From assembly GCA_033064195.1 (NCBI GenBank), contig JARBJD010000300.1, positions 1 through 64,000 on the forward strand: 64,000 nt of DNA. The letters are read 5' to 3'. The notes beneath the pieces were generated by a model. The model was not told where the DNA came from and made no database searches. It worked only from the letters and a program-made list of their open reading frames with translations. The stretch comes from Blattamonas nauphoetae (Eukaryota; Preaxostyla; Oxymonadida). The position numbers and the translations under genes are program-made. This document shows positions 23,132 through 32,236 of the stretch, piece after piece. Position 1 is the first letter of the stretch; every line of letters begins with the position of its first letter.

Positions 23132-23320
23132 AGCCTTGAAGCAGACAAAGCGGAAGTCGAAGAGAAAAATTTCACCAAAAAATCACTCGAACCACAATGC
23201 AAGAAGGGATGCTGGGTCACCAACCTCATCTGCAACAGTAAATGCGGCAAAAGTGAAGACTGCGGTTGTTGCAAAGACAAATGTGGCGATCTGGAAACCA
23301 CTCAAAAGAGGATGCGTTGA
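23132..23320 (+). CDS. Cysteine-rich module, possible terminal exon
   Basis: A 62-codon frame opens after an in-frame stop at 23129 and ends at TGA 23318. It contains CKKGCWVTNLICNSKCG and then EDCGCCKDKCGDLE: nine cysteines within 33 residues, including a CGCC cluster. An acidic, lysine-rich helix precedes it. Such spacing suggests a disulphide-rich extracellular module or a metal-binding knot. No ATG is evident, so it is probably the last exon of a longer gene. I know no specific family for it. Confidence 0.4.
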   Translation, partial: SLEADKAEVEEKNFTKKSLEPQCKKGCWVTNLICNSKCGKSEDCGCCKDKCGDLETTQKRMR

Positions 23321-23853
23321 ACGCTGCGACAGATCAGTACAGCATCGACGAACGCAAACAGGATGTATATGTGAATGAATAATGTAGCACACAGCTGAAC
23401 GCGATCAAAATGACCTTCTCTCTCAGATTCCTCCATTCAGACGTGAACGGGTCATAAGACAAAAAGAAGAACTCAAATCTGATTTGAACCGAAAAATCGG
23501 GAGACCATGGTAAATATGATGCCCTTTCATGAATTGAAGAAGGTCCGAACACATTGAAGCGGAGGGAAGAAGGAGTGTGTCAGACATCGAGAATCGGAAT
23601 GTTCGGAAGCACGCTCGTCGAAGCAGGATGTCTCGCGTCGAAACCAGAGTGCTTCCCACCACACGCCCGTCACTCTGCTTTCAGTCGACGCCTTCCAAAC
23701 ACCATCTGTCCTTCCCATTTCACCCTCTCGCCTCCCTTCCCTGCGCCACAGCCTGCACAGCACCACGCTCCCCTCTCGCCTCCGCTCCGACCGTCACACC
23801 CTTTGTCGATGCTTCGCCAGCCTTCCCTACTCATTCACCTGCTGATTCAGTTA
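23321..23853. other. No supported gene; flank of the palindromic element
   Basis: Competing short frames on both strands, none with domain features. The stretch around 23668-23692 (CTCTGCTTTCAGTCGACG) recurs inverted just right of the next element (about 24668-24690), so the palindrome may once have been wider. Confidence 0.4.
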
Positions 23854-24654
23854 GTCACCTGAAAACCCGGGAGTAAATAACAAATCGGTAGTTTTTTTTG
23901 GGGTCCCAAAAGTGAATAGTAACACTGGATTTCCGATTTTTTCGACAATTTTTCAATCTAAATGACATTTTTATGAATAAATGAAGTGTCCTAGGTGGTT
24001 CAGAACAAATAGTTTTGATTACCCAGCATGATTGTCTCATGGACTTGAAAAGTTGATCTCGTTGTATCTTCATAACCAGACAAAATTTTGACCTGAAATT
24101 TTCGCGAAAATGAATGTTTTGAGAAATGTAAACTTTTGATATTTCAACTTTTTTCTTCGACGATCACAAAATCATGGTTTTTCATCGTTTTTCGAGGAAT
24201 TTTCAGAGAGTCTTCGAACTTGTCACTCACCATTCACCTTGTATGCAAAATTGACCAGTTTGATTCGATTGTGACAGTGTTGACATCATTTTGATGAATT
24301 TTGAAAACGGGATTCCCATCTGATGCACGGTGAGAAGTCAATTTCAGACATCCGTTAAAAGTGGATTTCACATTCTCTCGAGGGGGAAAAATTTTTGAAA
24401 AGTTGAAATGTCAAAAGTTTACATTTCTCAAAACATTCATTTTCGCGAAAATTTCAGGTCAAAATTTTGTCTGGTTATGAAGATACAACGAGATCAACTT
24501 TTCAAGTCCATGAGAAAATCATGCTGGGTAATCAAAACTATTTGTTCTGAACCACCTAGGACACTTCATTTATTCATAAAAATGTCATTTAGATTGAAAA
24601 TTGTCGAAAACCACTACAAATTACCGATTTGATTTATCCCGGGTTTCAGGTGAC
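23854..24654. mobile_element. 801-bp palindromic MITE-like element
   Basis: The ends GTCACCTGAAA and TTTCAGGTGAC are inverted copies, each flanked by TA (23852-23853 and 24655-24656). The inverted arms run about 23854-24153 and 24397-24654 and are close to identical over blocks such as TCATGGACTTGAAAAGTTGA against its reverse, with one extra piece of about 40 bp in the left arm. The middle of about 240 bp is non-coding. TA duplication suggests a Tc1/mariner-type non-autonomous element, or alternatively a fold-back element. Reading frames in both arms are mirror images and not genes. Confidence 0.8.
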
Positions 24655-25226
24655 TAGTGACAGGACAGACGTCGATTGAAAGCAGAGTGAAATTTAAGTC
24701 AACAGAAAGGAATCAATATAAAACTATCCGTTCTTCACTTTCATTTCAGAAATTTCTTTTGAACTTCTCTCTCTCCATGAAATGAAAAAGTGGAGAGAAT
24801 TGGTCAAGAGTCACCCCAAACACCACAGAACCACCTCTGCACTCCTCCGTTCCGCTGGGAAGCGATGTCTGGGCCCAAAACCTGCAAGAACGGAAAGTTG
24901 CGACCGTTCAGGACGGGCATCGCCTAGCTCTCATCCCTGGACAACGTCCAGAGAATCATCGGGGGCCGGATGGAGGAGGTAGGTGAGAGATTCAGTGACG
25001 TGAGAGGCAACAGGGGAAGGTTGTGATGTGTGAATCGGGTACCTCAATTTTCAGGGGAAAAACTCGATCCCAGGGGAATATCTCAATCACAGGGGAGAAT
25101 CTCAGTCACAGGGGAAAGTCTCAATCACAGGGGAAAATCTCAGTCACAGGGGAAAATCTCAGGCCACAGGGGAAGAATCTCAAGGACAAGGGGATTGAAG
25201 AAGAACACGATTTTGAACATGTTTGG

Positions 25227-25294
25227 TTTAGCGGTAAGTACGTTGGACTTTGAGACGGCGGACCCGGGTTCGATTCCTGTCAACGACTTTTTTT
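25227..25294 (+). promoter_or_regulatory. tRNA-like pol III module in left TIR
   Basis: TTTAGCGGTAAGTACG (25227-25242) fits a pol III A box, and GGGTTCGATTCC (25266-25277) is a full B box 39 nt downstream. A run of seven T (25288-25294), as in a pol III terminator, follows. The middle GGACTTTGAGAC resembles the anticodon arm of tRNA-Gln(TTG), but the acceptor and anticodon stems do not pair well. I call it a degenerate tRNA-derived unit, not a working tRNA gene. Confidence 0.6.
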
Positions 25295-25916
25295 CCTTTT
25301 TTATTTCATTTTTTTCAGATATCAAATATTCTCTCTGTTTTCAATCCCTTTTTCTGCAAAAACTATTCATAAAGACTCTACGAGGAACAAAGCGTTGCTG
25401 ATGAGCGGGCGATCACGATCCTCCATTGGTTTTCAAATTCCGGCATGATTCCACAAAATAACTCAACACACAACATAACAATGAAATGTTTGATGTTTCT
25501 TTGTGCTCCATTCACAATTTCACATTCACTCATTCTCACAATCTTTGTTCTTTTCACCCAAGGTCGAACAGTCTGTTCATCCATCTAATCGATGCGTCGA
25601 AGGCTAATCTTGAGACTGTGCACTTTCGGTTGATGTTATCAATATGCTTACCTCCCGTTTGTCCAGTTTTGTCTCAAAGACATCCTCATCATCTCTAGAT
25701 TTGTTGATGGATGACTCTGAGCCTCCCGATCCTTCGACTCAGCGACTACCACTCTATCCAAGGCCAGAATCAAAACAAGACACGTTCCCCACTTCAACAA
25801 CACCGCTACGTATTTTGTCTATCTCAGCGAATCTCACAGATGCGTTTTCGCTCAAAGAACTGGATTGACAATCACACCCTTCTTATGGACAATTGATATC
25901 AAATAAACTGATCTAG

Positions 25917-26126
25917 TTGAACCAGACGCAACTGGAAGGAACAATGTGGCTGAAGAAGAGAGAGGAGCAGCTAAAGAGAAGGGCGGAGAGGAAAAAGGAG
26001 AGCGAGATCGGATATGGCACCACGAAGAGAAGACTCAACACGATCCCACCGAAAGCACCGAACCTGTCGTTACTTCTCCCAATTTCGCGTGATAATACAC
26101 CGAAGCGATCTTCCTCTCTCTTCTGA
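25917..26126 (+). CDS. Possible captured exon inside the MULE-like element
   Basis: A 69-residue frame with a basic helix MWLKKREEQLKRRAERKKE and a tail ending PKRSSSLF. A second plus frame at 25644-25868 (SRLSSFVSKTSSSSLDLL) lies upstream. Composition differs from the AT-rich TIRs. These are probably pieces of host genes caught by the element; no family is recognised. Confidence 0.3.
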   Translation: MNQTQLEGTMWLKKREEQLKRRAERKKESEIGYGTTKRRLNTIPPKAPNLSLLLPISRDNTPKRSSSLF

Positions 26127-26395
26127 GCCATCTCGAAGAGATTGCGCCTTGTTCCGACACACTCAGCTCAACTGCGCACAACAGTGGATTGTTTGTTTTA
26201 TTCGTTCTATTTTCTCTTCATTTCCTGTCCTCACCACTCACTCCATCTCCCTCCTCCCTTTTCTCTGTTGTGTCGCTCTTCATTCCTCTCTTCCATTCCC
26301 AGCCGAACCCGTCTCTCTCCAACAGCTCATTATCCGCTCTAAATCCACACAGACACACTTATAGATAAAACAACTCACTCGTTCAATCAATCCAT

Positions 26396-26692
26396 ATCGA
26401 CACAGAACCACAACCAGAGAGCCTCTCTCCAGTCCCAACCCCTCAATCCACACCAATCCGCACTCCATCGCCAGCTCCGACCAAAACCTCCATTTTTAGC
26501 AGAAATCGGACTCAAAAGACACAAAACCAATATTCGCTGTCTCCCTCGTCCACAGTTCAAGCAGCGCCGATACAACCACCCTTCCAGTCTCCTTTCCCGT
26601 TCATTGCAGAGCCAGCTGAAGATCATTTCAAAAGCGAGCGAACACTGGCTCAGTTGGAGTCGTTTTTTGGAGCAACGCTTTGTTCCTCGTAG
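26396..26692 (+). CDS. Captured proline/serine-rich exon running into the right TIR
   Basis: An open frame reads TEPQPESLSPVPTPQSTP, SPSSTVQAAPIQPPFQSP, and FIAEPAEDHFKSERTLAQLE before entering the TIR, where it stops at TAG after FFGATLCSS. An acceptor-like TATCGACACAG precedes it. The abrupt switch from exon-like sequence to TIR is what a Pack-MULE capture breakpoint looks like. The product is unknown and would be a chimera. Confidence 0.4.
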   Translation: MDTEPQPESLSPVPTPQSTPIRTPSPAPTKTSIFSRNRTQKTQNQYSLSPSSTVQAAPIQPPFQSPFPFIAEPAEDHFKSERTLAQLESFFGATLCSS

Positions 26693-26775
26693 AGTCTTTA
26701 TGAATAGTTTTTGCAGAAAAAGGGATTGAAAACAGAGAGAATATTTGATATCTGAAAAAAATGAAATAAAAAAGG

Positions 26776-26843
26776 AAAAAAAGTCGATGACAGGAATCGA
26801 ACCCGGGTCCGCCGTCTCAAAGTCCAACGTACTTACCGCTAAA
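26776..26843 (-). promoter_or_regulatory. tRNA-like pol III module in right TIR
   Basis: Reverse-strand counterpart of the module at 25227: B box at 26793-26804, A box at 26828-26843, terminator T run at 26776-26782. It differs from the left copy by very few bases, for example TCATCGAC for TCAACGAC after the B box, so both arms keep intact internal promoter boxes. The two modules point towards each other, into the element. Confidence 0.6.
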
Positions 26844-28056
26844 CCAAACATGTTCAAAATCGTGTTCTTCTTCAATCCCCTTGTCCTTGAGATTCTTCCC
26901 CTGTGGCCCGAGATTTTCCCCTGTGATTGAGACTTTCCCCTGTGACTGAGATTCTCCCCTGTGATTGAGATATTCCCCTGGGATCGAGTTTTTCCCCTGA
27001 AAATTGAGGTACCCGTGTGAATCGAAACAGAAGTTAGTGAAGTGGAAGGTGAAGTGGGTGGTAATGGTCTGGCAGTGCCGTCTTCCTCCTTCCTTTCTGA
27101 TAATCTCCTTCCGACTGCTTCAAGAGTCGCCATCATCTCTTGATTCATATGTTTTTTGGTGGTTTGAATGAGGCGATGCTCTTGTAATTGCTCCATTCTT
27201 TCGTTTTGAGAATGTTGTTTGAAGGATGGAGTCTTCGGAAAAGGAGTCGCTTCGGTATCCATATTGATACAAAATCGATGTAGTAGAATAGGAGAGGTCA
27301 AATTCGTGATTAAATTGAGTGAGGCTGGTGGTGACGTCGAGATGAAGGAAGACGGAGATGGTGGACAATAGGGAGCGAAATCATCGTTCCCTTCAACTGG
27401 GATCTGAAAGATATCAACTATTCAGAATTTGAGCTTCAAGAAAATAATAAACCATGAAGATCTGGACGACGTTGCGTGCTTCTCAGAGATCGAACCTGGC
27501 TTTCACTTGATGGAGGAGAATGCTCAAGTACGTATTGTCGGACCTGATCGTTGGCCATCAGATCAATATGCTACAACAAAATAATGAGCAAAAATGATCA
27601 ACTTTCTTTGATTCTGGTGGTCCTTGCCTGTTTGGGCAAAAAGGCCTCTGTCGTCCATTCATCCTCTGTTTCGCATTTAGATATGCTCCTATAGTCACAT
27701 CTACATGCGAGTCGGTGAGTTCCGCGAAGCTGAAGTGCATTGCAAGCACTTCTAGCAGCATGACTTTCTCGTGTGGGCCGAACAGCGGGTATCGGTCGCT
27801 GAGAGAGAGAAGTAACTGGTTCAATTTTGCTGAAAGCTTCTAATAGAAAACAAAACAAACCTGTGTAGACTCTTCGCACTTCTATTCCCAGAACTTTCAT
27901 TTCGTGATAGATCTGAAGCGCTCTCAGAAGAGGTTGGCTTGGATCAATCGGATACATTTTCCGAAGTACTGAAAACAGTTGATCTCCATGTGATGAGATC
28001 GTTGTCTTAGTTAAAGAATGGTAAGGAATGGTTGGCTTGGGTCGGCATGTCCTCCT

Positions 28057-28095
28057 CCAAAAACCCGTGTCCTATGATAGGACACGGGTTTTTGG
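28057..28095. repeat. 39-bp near-perfect hairpin in hAT-like element 2
   Basis: CCAAAAACCCGTGTCCTAT, one central G, then ATAGGACACGGGTTTTTGG: a 19-bp perfect stem. It sits 25 bp inside the left end and contains the TAGGAC motif that recurs near the right end. It could be a transposase-binding or cruciform site. Confidence 0.8.
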
Positions 28096-28821
28096 CGCTT
28101 AATTAGGCGATGAGAGGGTTCTGTTCAAAAAAGTATGTAGATGTTGTAATGTGATGTGGATACCTTGATTCTGAAACGCAGAGGGTATTTTACACTCATT
28201 TTGAATGAATCAGAAGCTGAAAGTGTGAACTAGATTGGATCAAGAACAAAACAATAATGAAGGTCCGATCAGTAACAAATTTCGACAAAATTCTCTTCAT
28301 TGTTCACATTTATCACAAAATTGGGAAACAGAAACGACATAAATCGGAAATTGATGAACGTGAGTTCAGAGAAATTCCAGATGCGAGAGATCTGAGCAGA
28401 CAACAAAGCAGTTCGTATCTCAACATCCGCGAAGCCTATTTCGTTCCAATGGTCAATGTTGTCTTTTGTAAGCATCAAATCATCCTCTCCACTCGTTCGG
28501 CCTCTTCCTCTCATTCCTTCGCACACTTCTCCATCGACACTTGCAATGGCTTCAACTTTATCGGTTTGGAGATCTCGCTCGGATATGCCAAGAGGTGAGT
28601 CGTTGGTGAGTGTGGCCTGTCCAATCTCTCGTCGAATGATGGTGGGGCAGAGTCTGGTGGGGATGAGAGCGGTGTCTGCGATTTGTCAGGTATTCTGCTT
28701 GATGTCACTCGTCTAGATCGACGCTGTCTTTCAGAGTTCCCTTTCGTTCTTCCGGCCCTGTTCTTGTGGTTGTTCTCCGGTTCCCTGCCTCACCTGGCCC
28801 TTCCGTCACTCGTCTTCTCGC

Positions 28822-29162
28822 ATGCCTCTTCACCTCCTTAAGACCTCTTCTTCACCCTGTGTCCCACCCTCTGCTTCATCAAAACCTTTCATGCTTCATT
28901 GTTCAGCTCCCCAAGTCAAGGTTGATCGCGAGCGATTCGATGTGGATGTGGAGTTGAAGATCGTGTTGATTTGTTTGTCTTTCAACTCCCATGCCAGGTG
29001 GGAATTGCAGAAGAAATTGCATTTCGTTATTTTTATCTTGAAGCGGGCGAATGTGAAGAGAGATGGCGGGGACAGGCAAAGGCGCAAGAAGACGCTAGGG
29101 TGGTTCGAGGAATGGAGGAGCTTGATGGGGAAGAAGAACGAGAAATTATCAAAGAGACATAA
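28822..29162 (+). CDS. Host-like exon pair inside hAT-like element 2
   Basis: Exon A ends APQVKVDRERFDVDVELKI at 28962; a 35-nt GT-AG intron (28963-28997) follows; exon B continues VGIAEEIAFRYFYLEAGE, then an acidic/basic helix (QAKAQEDARVVRGMEEL) and stops at 29162. The frame is kept across the splice. The upstream boundary is unclear (frame open from 28822). The product is unrecognised. Intron retention shows capture at DNA level, not through a transcript. Confidence 0.5.
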
Positions 29163-31020
29163 AGAAAGGTAGGAAGATCGAACCTGTGCAAGTTTAACAT
29201 TTTGTCTCGTTCAGGAGAGAGGCTGATAGAACTGGGAGTTGATCTCACCTGAAGTAAGATTAGTATGAGATATCGAGTTGAATAGCGTGTTTCCTTTGTT
29301 TTATGATGATGAGGTTGGATTTGATTTGTCGAGAGAGGCTGATTTGGACAAGGGGGATGTTTGTGAATTGAAGGTGAATCGAATGGATGCTTTGGATCCT
29401 GTCATGAAGAGACTTAAGAGAAGTGATCACGTATTGACTTGAATTGAAGTGGTGTTTCGTTCTGTGGGTTTCTTCACAACGAGACACGAGTGTTGTGTAG
29501 AGAGGAGGAGTGATGGTGAAAAATTCGGTCTCTGCACGTTTTTCTGTTCGTCTTTGAAGTTTGTTTGCGACAGACACCTTCCGTAGAGTGATGGTGAGTC
29601 TCAATAAGTCGATTTTGCGATGACAATCGTTTGTTTGGTAAGATCCCAAAGAATGGACAGATCCGAACTAATACGAGAAATAACAACAAAAAATGAACGA
29701 AATTGAGAGCAGACATAGTGAGAAGGAGGAAGTCAGAGATTAACACTTTGCTGTTTGGAGGAGTGAGACTTGTGATTGTCGAATTGTGACGCAGAGAGAA
29801 TCCATGGGTAGAGTGTCTCAGGACGAGGATGGAGAGTGTAAATCAGGCAGAAAATTTATCTGATAGTCAAAGAAGATCATTGAGAATATGAATAGGGGGT
29901 GAAGGAAGCAAGGACGAACTGAAGAAAAGACGAGCAAATTAGAAGAAGGATTGAATAAGATATTGAAAAATGAACAATTGAATAGATGAGGCATGGAATA
30001 AATGAAGAGATTAGTGGCACACTTCAATTTCCAGAAGCTTATCGAACTCCAAATGTGGCGATGGTGCCGATCGAGCCTCGGTTGAGTTCACCATCTTGGC
30101 TGATGAGAGAGAAAAGAAGGAGACAATATGGATGAAAAGAAAAGAGAAAGGAAGAGGCGAATAGTTCGCAAGAACGAGAAGAGAGCAGACATTCTTTCAG
30201 CGTTGTGTGAATCTGTTTGTCCCTGGTTCAATGACTTTTCAAGCACATCTTAACTTTGAATTACTGATGCGTCTATCACTTCTTTTGTTCATTCCAGTCT
30301 TCCATATCCCACGTCTCCTCACTCTCATCTTGGATGATCTTGTCTTCAGTCTCTCATACTTCAACTCCTCTTCATCACTTAATGTCCATTTCTGATGTAT
30401 TCCTCTCATCTTGTCTCTACTCTTTGAATATCTCCTCTTCTTCTCAATTCGATCGTGTTTCCTGTCACTTCTCCCTGTTGGAAGCCTCCAGCATAGAATC
30501 TATCATTGATAAATGCGGAGAGAATGGTAAATAAGATAATACAAACCATCCGTTCGGAAAAAAGAGACCTGTATCATCTCGGATCTCATTCCATTTTCGT
30601 CAGTTCAGATTCCGACACGCCCACGTGAACAGATCTTAAATCAACATTCAGAGAAGGAGGGAAAGATGAGCGGAAAATCATCAATAGATCATACAGCAAG
30701 GTGAAGATGTAATGAATCCAGTCTTCCTCAGGACCGTGGAAAGCGGCGAAGAAGACCAACTATATGTCCATTGAAATCGGAAAATAAGGGAAAAAGGGAA
30801 TAACCAACAAAATCAGAACACATTACTTCCATCATTTTATCAAATTTCATTTGAGTTCGACGATCTCAAGTGTCCAATCGATTACATTTGCCATTGTCTA
30901 AAACATGTGAGAGAGAAAAGTTTGAAGAGAATAAAGAGAAAAGAGTGTACATGGTACCTCTGCCGCTCAGTGTGCTTCGACAAAAGTGTCGTTTAGCTGA
31001 TTTAAGGCCAGTTTCATAAA
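29163..31020. other. Interior of hAT-like element 2 without a supported gene
   Basis: Several frames of 60-130 codons occur on both strands, some hydrophobic (for example minus 29474-29746 with VHFLLLFLVLVRICPFFGI), but none has a domain, a paralogue in the window or clean splice sites. Further captured and decayed host sequence is likely. Confidence 0.35.
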
Positions 31021-31524
31021 AATGTTGGTTTCATAGGACAGATCAGACCACCATAGGACACGATAGGACAGGACAGGACAATTGTCCTCCCTCGATTTTA
31101 TCGTGAAAATGAGACGCAAGTTTTGTGAATGTCTCAAAAAGCTCTCATGTCCTATGGTTTGAGCCCGATTTAGGATTGTCCTATGATTGTCCTATGGTGG
31201 GCTGATCGACCGCTTTTGGACAACTCTCGCGATTTTCATCAAAATAGTGTGAAAAAACAGTACTGAAATGATTTTGAAATGGAAAATGTGCATAATTCTC
31301 TCATCTTTCTCCTCATTTTTCATTTTCGCGATTCACGGTCAGACGTAGCAGGAGACTGGTTCAATTCCTGTCATCAGTACTTTTATCCAAATTGTCCTCC
31401 TCTTTTTGGCTGTCCTGTAGGACAGGACAGGCAGGACATGCCGACCCAAGCCAAAGGAATGGTGGATGTCATTGAAATGATTTTATGGTGGGTTGATCGA
31501 TATTCGATTACTCCAGAACAATAG

Positions 31525-32156
31525 GAGGATGCTACGAAGAGTTAGTAAATGACTTACGAGAAAAGATAAGGTGCACTGGTGTCACTGACTTGTCCGAAAT
31601 GAACTTCAAGTCCCTCCGCGTGCGACTGATGGACGAGGAGTACCCGTTTTGGGAGACTGTTTGCGTGCAGACTCTGATTTATCTTCATTTTGGTGTTTTT
31701 TGTCTTTTCAGTATGTTCTTGTAGCTTCGTCGGAACTTCAACGAGTTGTGTTGTCGCTCGAGCACGACATTCAGGCACTCCGATCTTCAAGTCGACAGCT
31801 TCTCGTTTGCTCTCCTTTCTTTCACTTTTTTCAGCGTGTCTTTTGGAGCACCTGCGATGCTCTTCGAATCTGTTCAGAAGAGGCATCACAACACATCACA
31901 CACACTCTCGTCACAATCCACAACATCCAGACTGTCAACGAGGCCGAGTCGGTATCCACCTTCCTCTCCATCATCACCTCCCCTTCCCATCATTCCTCTC
32001 TCCTCTCTTCATCAGGTCGATCTCTGCTGTCCCCGCTGCCTCCAACTCTTCTCCAACCCCGTCACCATCATCCCTTGCGGACACACTCTCTGCCGCGTGT
32101 GTGCCAACCAGTCCGGCCGTGGTGGGCGAAGGGTCAGTCTAGGCGCAGATCTCTAG
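31525..32156 (+). CDS. RING-finger protein, C-terminal part
   Basis: Inferred exons 31525-31664, 31712-31804, 31835-31951 and 32016-32156 join in frame. The N-terminal part is helical (EELVNDLREKIRC, SSELQRVVLSLEHDIQALRS, ITHTLVTIHNIQTVNEAES). The last exon begins VDLCCPRCLQLFSNPVTII and continues PCGHTLCRVCANQ, a RING or RING-like zinc site with C-x2-C, C-x-H and C-x2-C pairs. The end is SLGADL. A truncated second half of the zinc site is possible, since only six clear ligands are seen. The likely role is ubiquitin ligase. Exons upstream of 31525 are probably missing or lie across the hAT-like element. It is tail-to-tail with the RalGAP-like gene. Confidence 0.65.
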
Positions 32157-32236
32157 GTCAACAAGCAGATCTGTCATTATTCCTGTATTTTCGACTTCTT
32201 ATCACATTTTATTCTTCTACAACCTAAATACAGACA

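Larger units (their letters stand above)
25037..27014. mobile_element. MULE-like element, 1978 bp, long TIRs, 9-bp target duplication
   Basis: The terminal inverted repeats 25037-25399 and 26671-27014 begin GGGTACCTCAATTTTCAGGG and are nearly identical; the left arm carries an extra short internal repeat. GTGTGAATC flanks the element at 25028-25036 and 27015-27023, and a 9-bp duplication is typical of Mutator-like elements. Each arm has tandem units of about 19 bp around CACAGGGGAAAATCTCAGT and a tRNA-like module. No transposase is present. The interior (25400-26670) has host-like exons, so it resembles a Pack-MULE. Near-identity of the arms indicates recent activity. Confidence 0.85.
24931..27957 (-). 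pseudogene. Unrecognised intron-containing gene interrupted by a MULE-like element
   Basis: Exon with MYPIDPSQPLLRALQIYHEM (27871-27957), then 27603-27839 (KLSAKLNQLLLSLSDRYPLF, VMLLEVLAMHFSFAEL), then HIDLMANDQVRQYVLEHSP, then a long exon starting IPVEGNDDFAPY with a basic helix NERMEQLQEHRLIQTTKK and a Pro/Ser-rich tail. Introns are about 31, 32 and 97 nt. The element at 25037-27014 sits in the tail exon after TSVSIHT. When the element plus one 9-bp target copy is skipped, the frame continues as SQPSPVASHVTESLTYLL to a stop at 24931. The upstream end meets the hAT-like element at 28032. Function is unknown. The gene looks otherwise undamaged, so the insertion should be young. Confidence 0.65.
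28032..31454. mobile_element. hAT-like element 2, 3423 bp, 8-bp target duplication
   Basis: Both ends carry a perfect 22-bp inverted repeat beginning TTGGCTTGGGTCGGCATGTC. AGGAATGG flanks the element at 28024-28031 and 31455-31462. Subterminal regions are rich in GTCCTA/TAGGAC motifs on both strands and include a 39-bp hairpin at the left end. An 8-bp duplication with this end type points to the hAT superfamily. No transposase is visible; the interior has host-like exons (28822-29162) and other short frames. It lies between the gene starting near 27957 (minus) and the RING gene (plus), probably in their shared upstream region. Confidence 0.85.

Noticed and set aside
25227-25290. Functional tRNA-Gln gene
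   Set aside because: The A and B boxes fit, but the acceptor and anticodon stems do not pair, and the same sequence occurs in both arms of a transposon.
26387-27301. A single 304-residue minus-strand protein
   Set aside because: It fuses a host exon, a transposon arm and captured interior; the junction is the element border.
31554-31889. Minus-strand 111-residue basic protein opposite the RING gene
   Set aside because: The plus strand has phase-consistent introns and a zinc-binding motif; the minus frame has neither.
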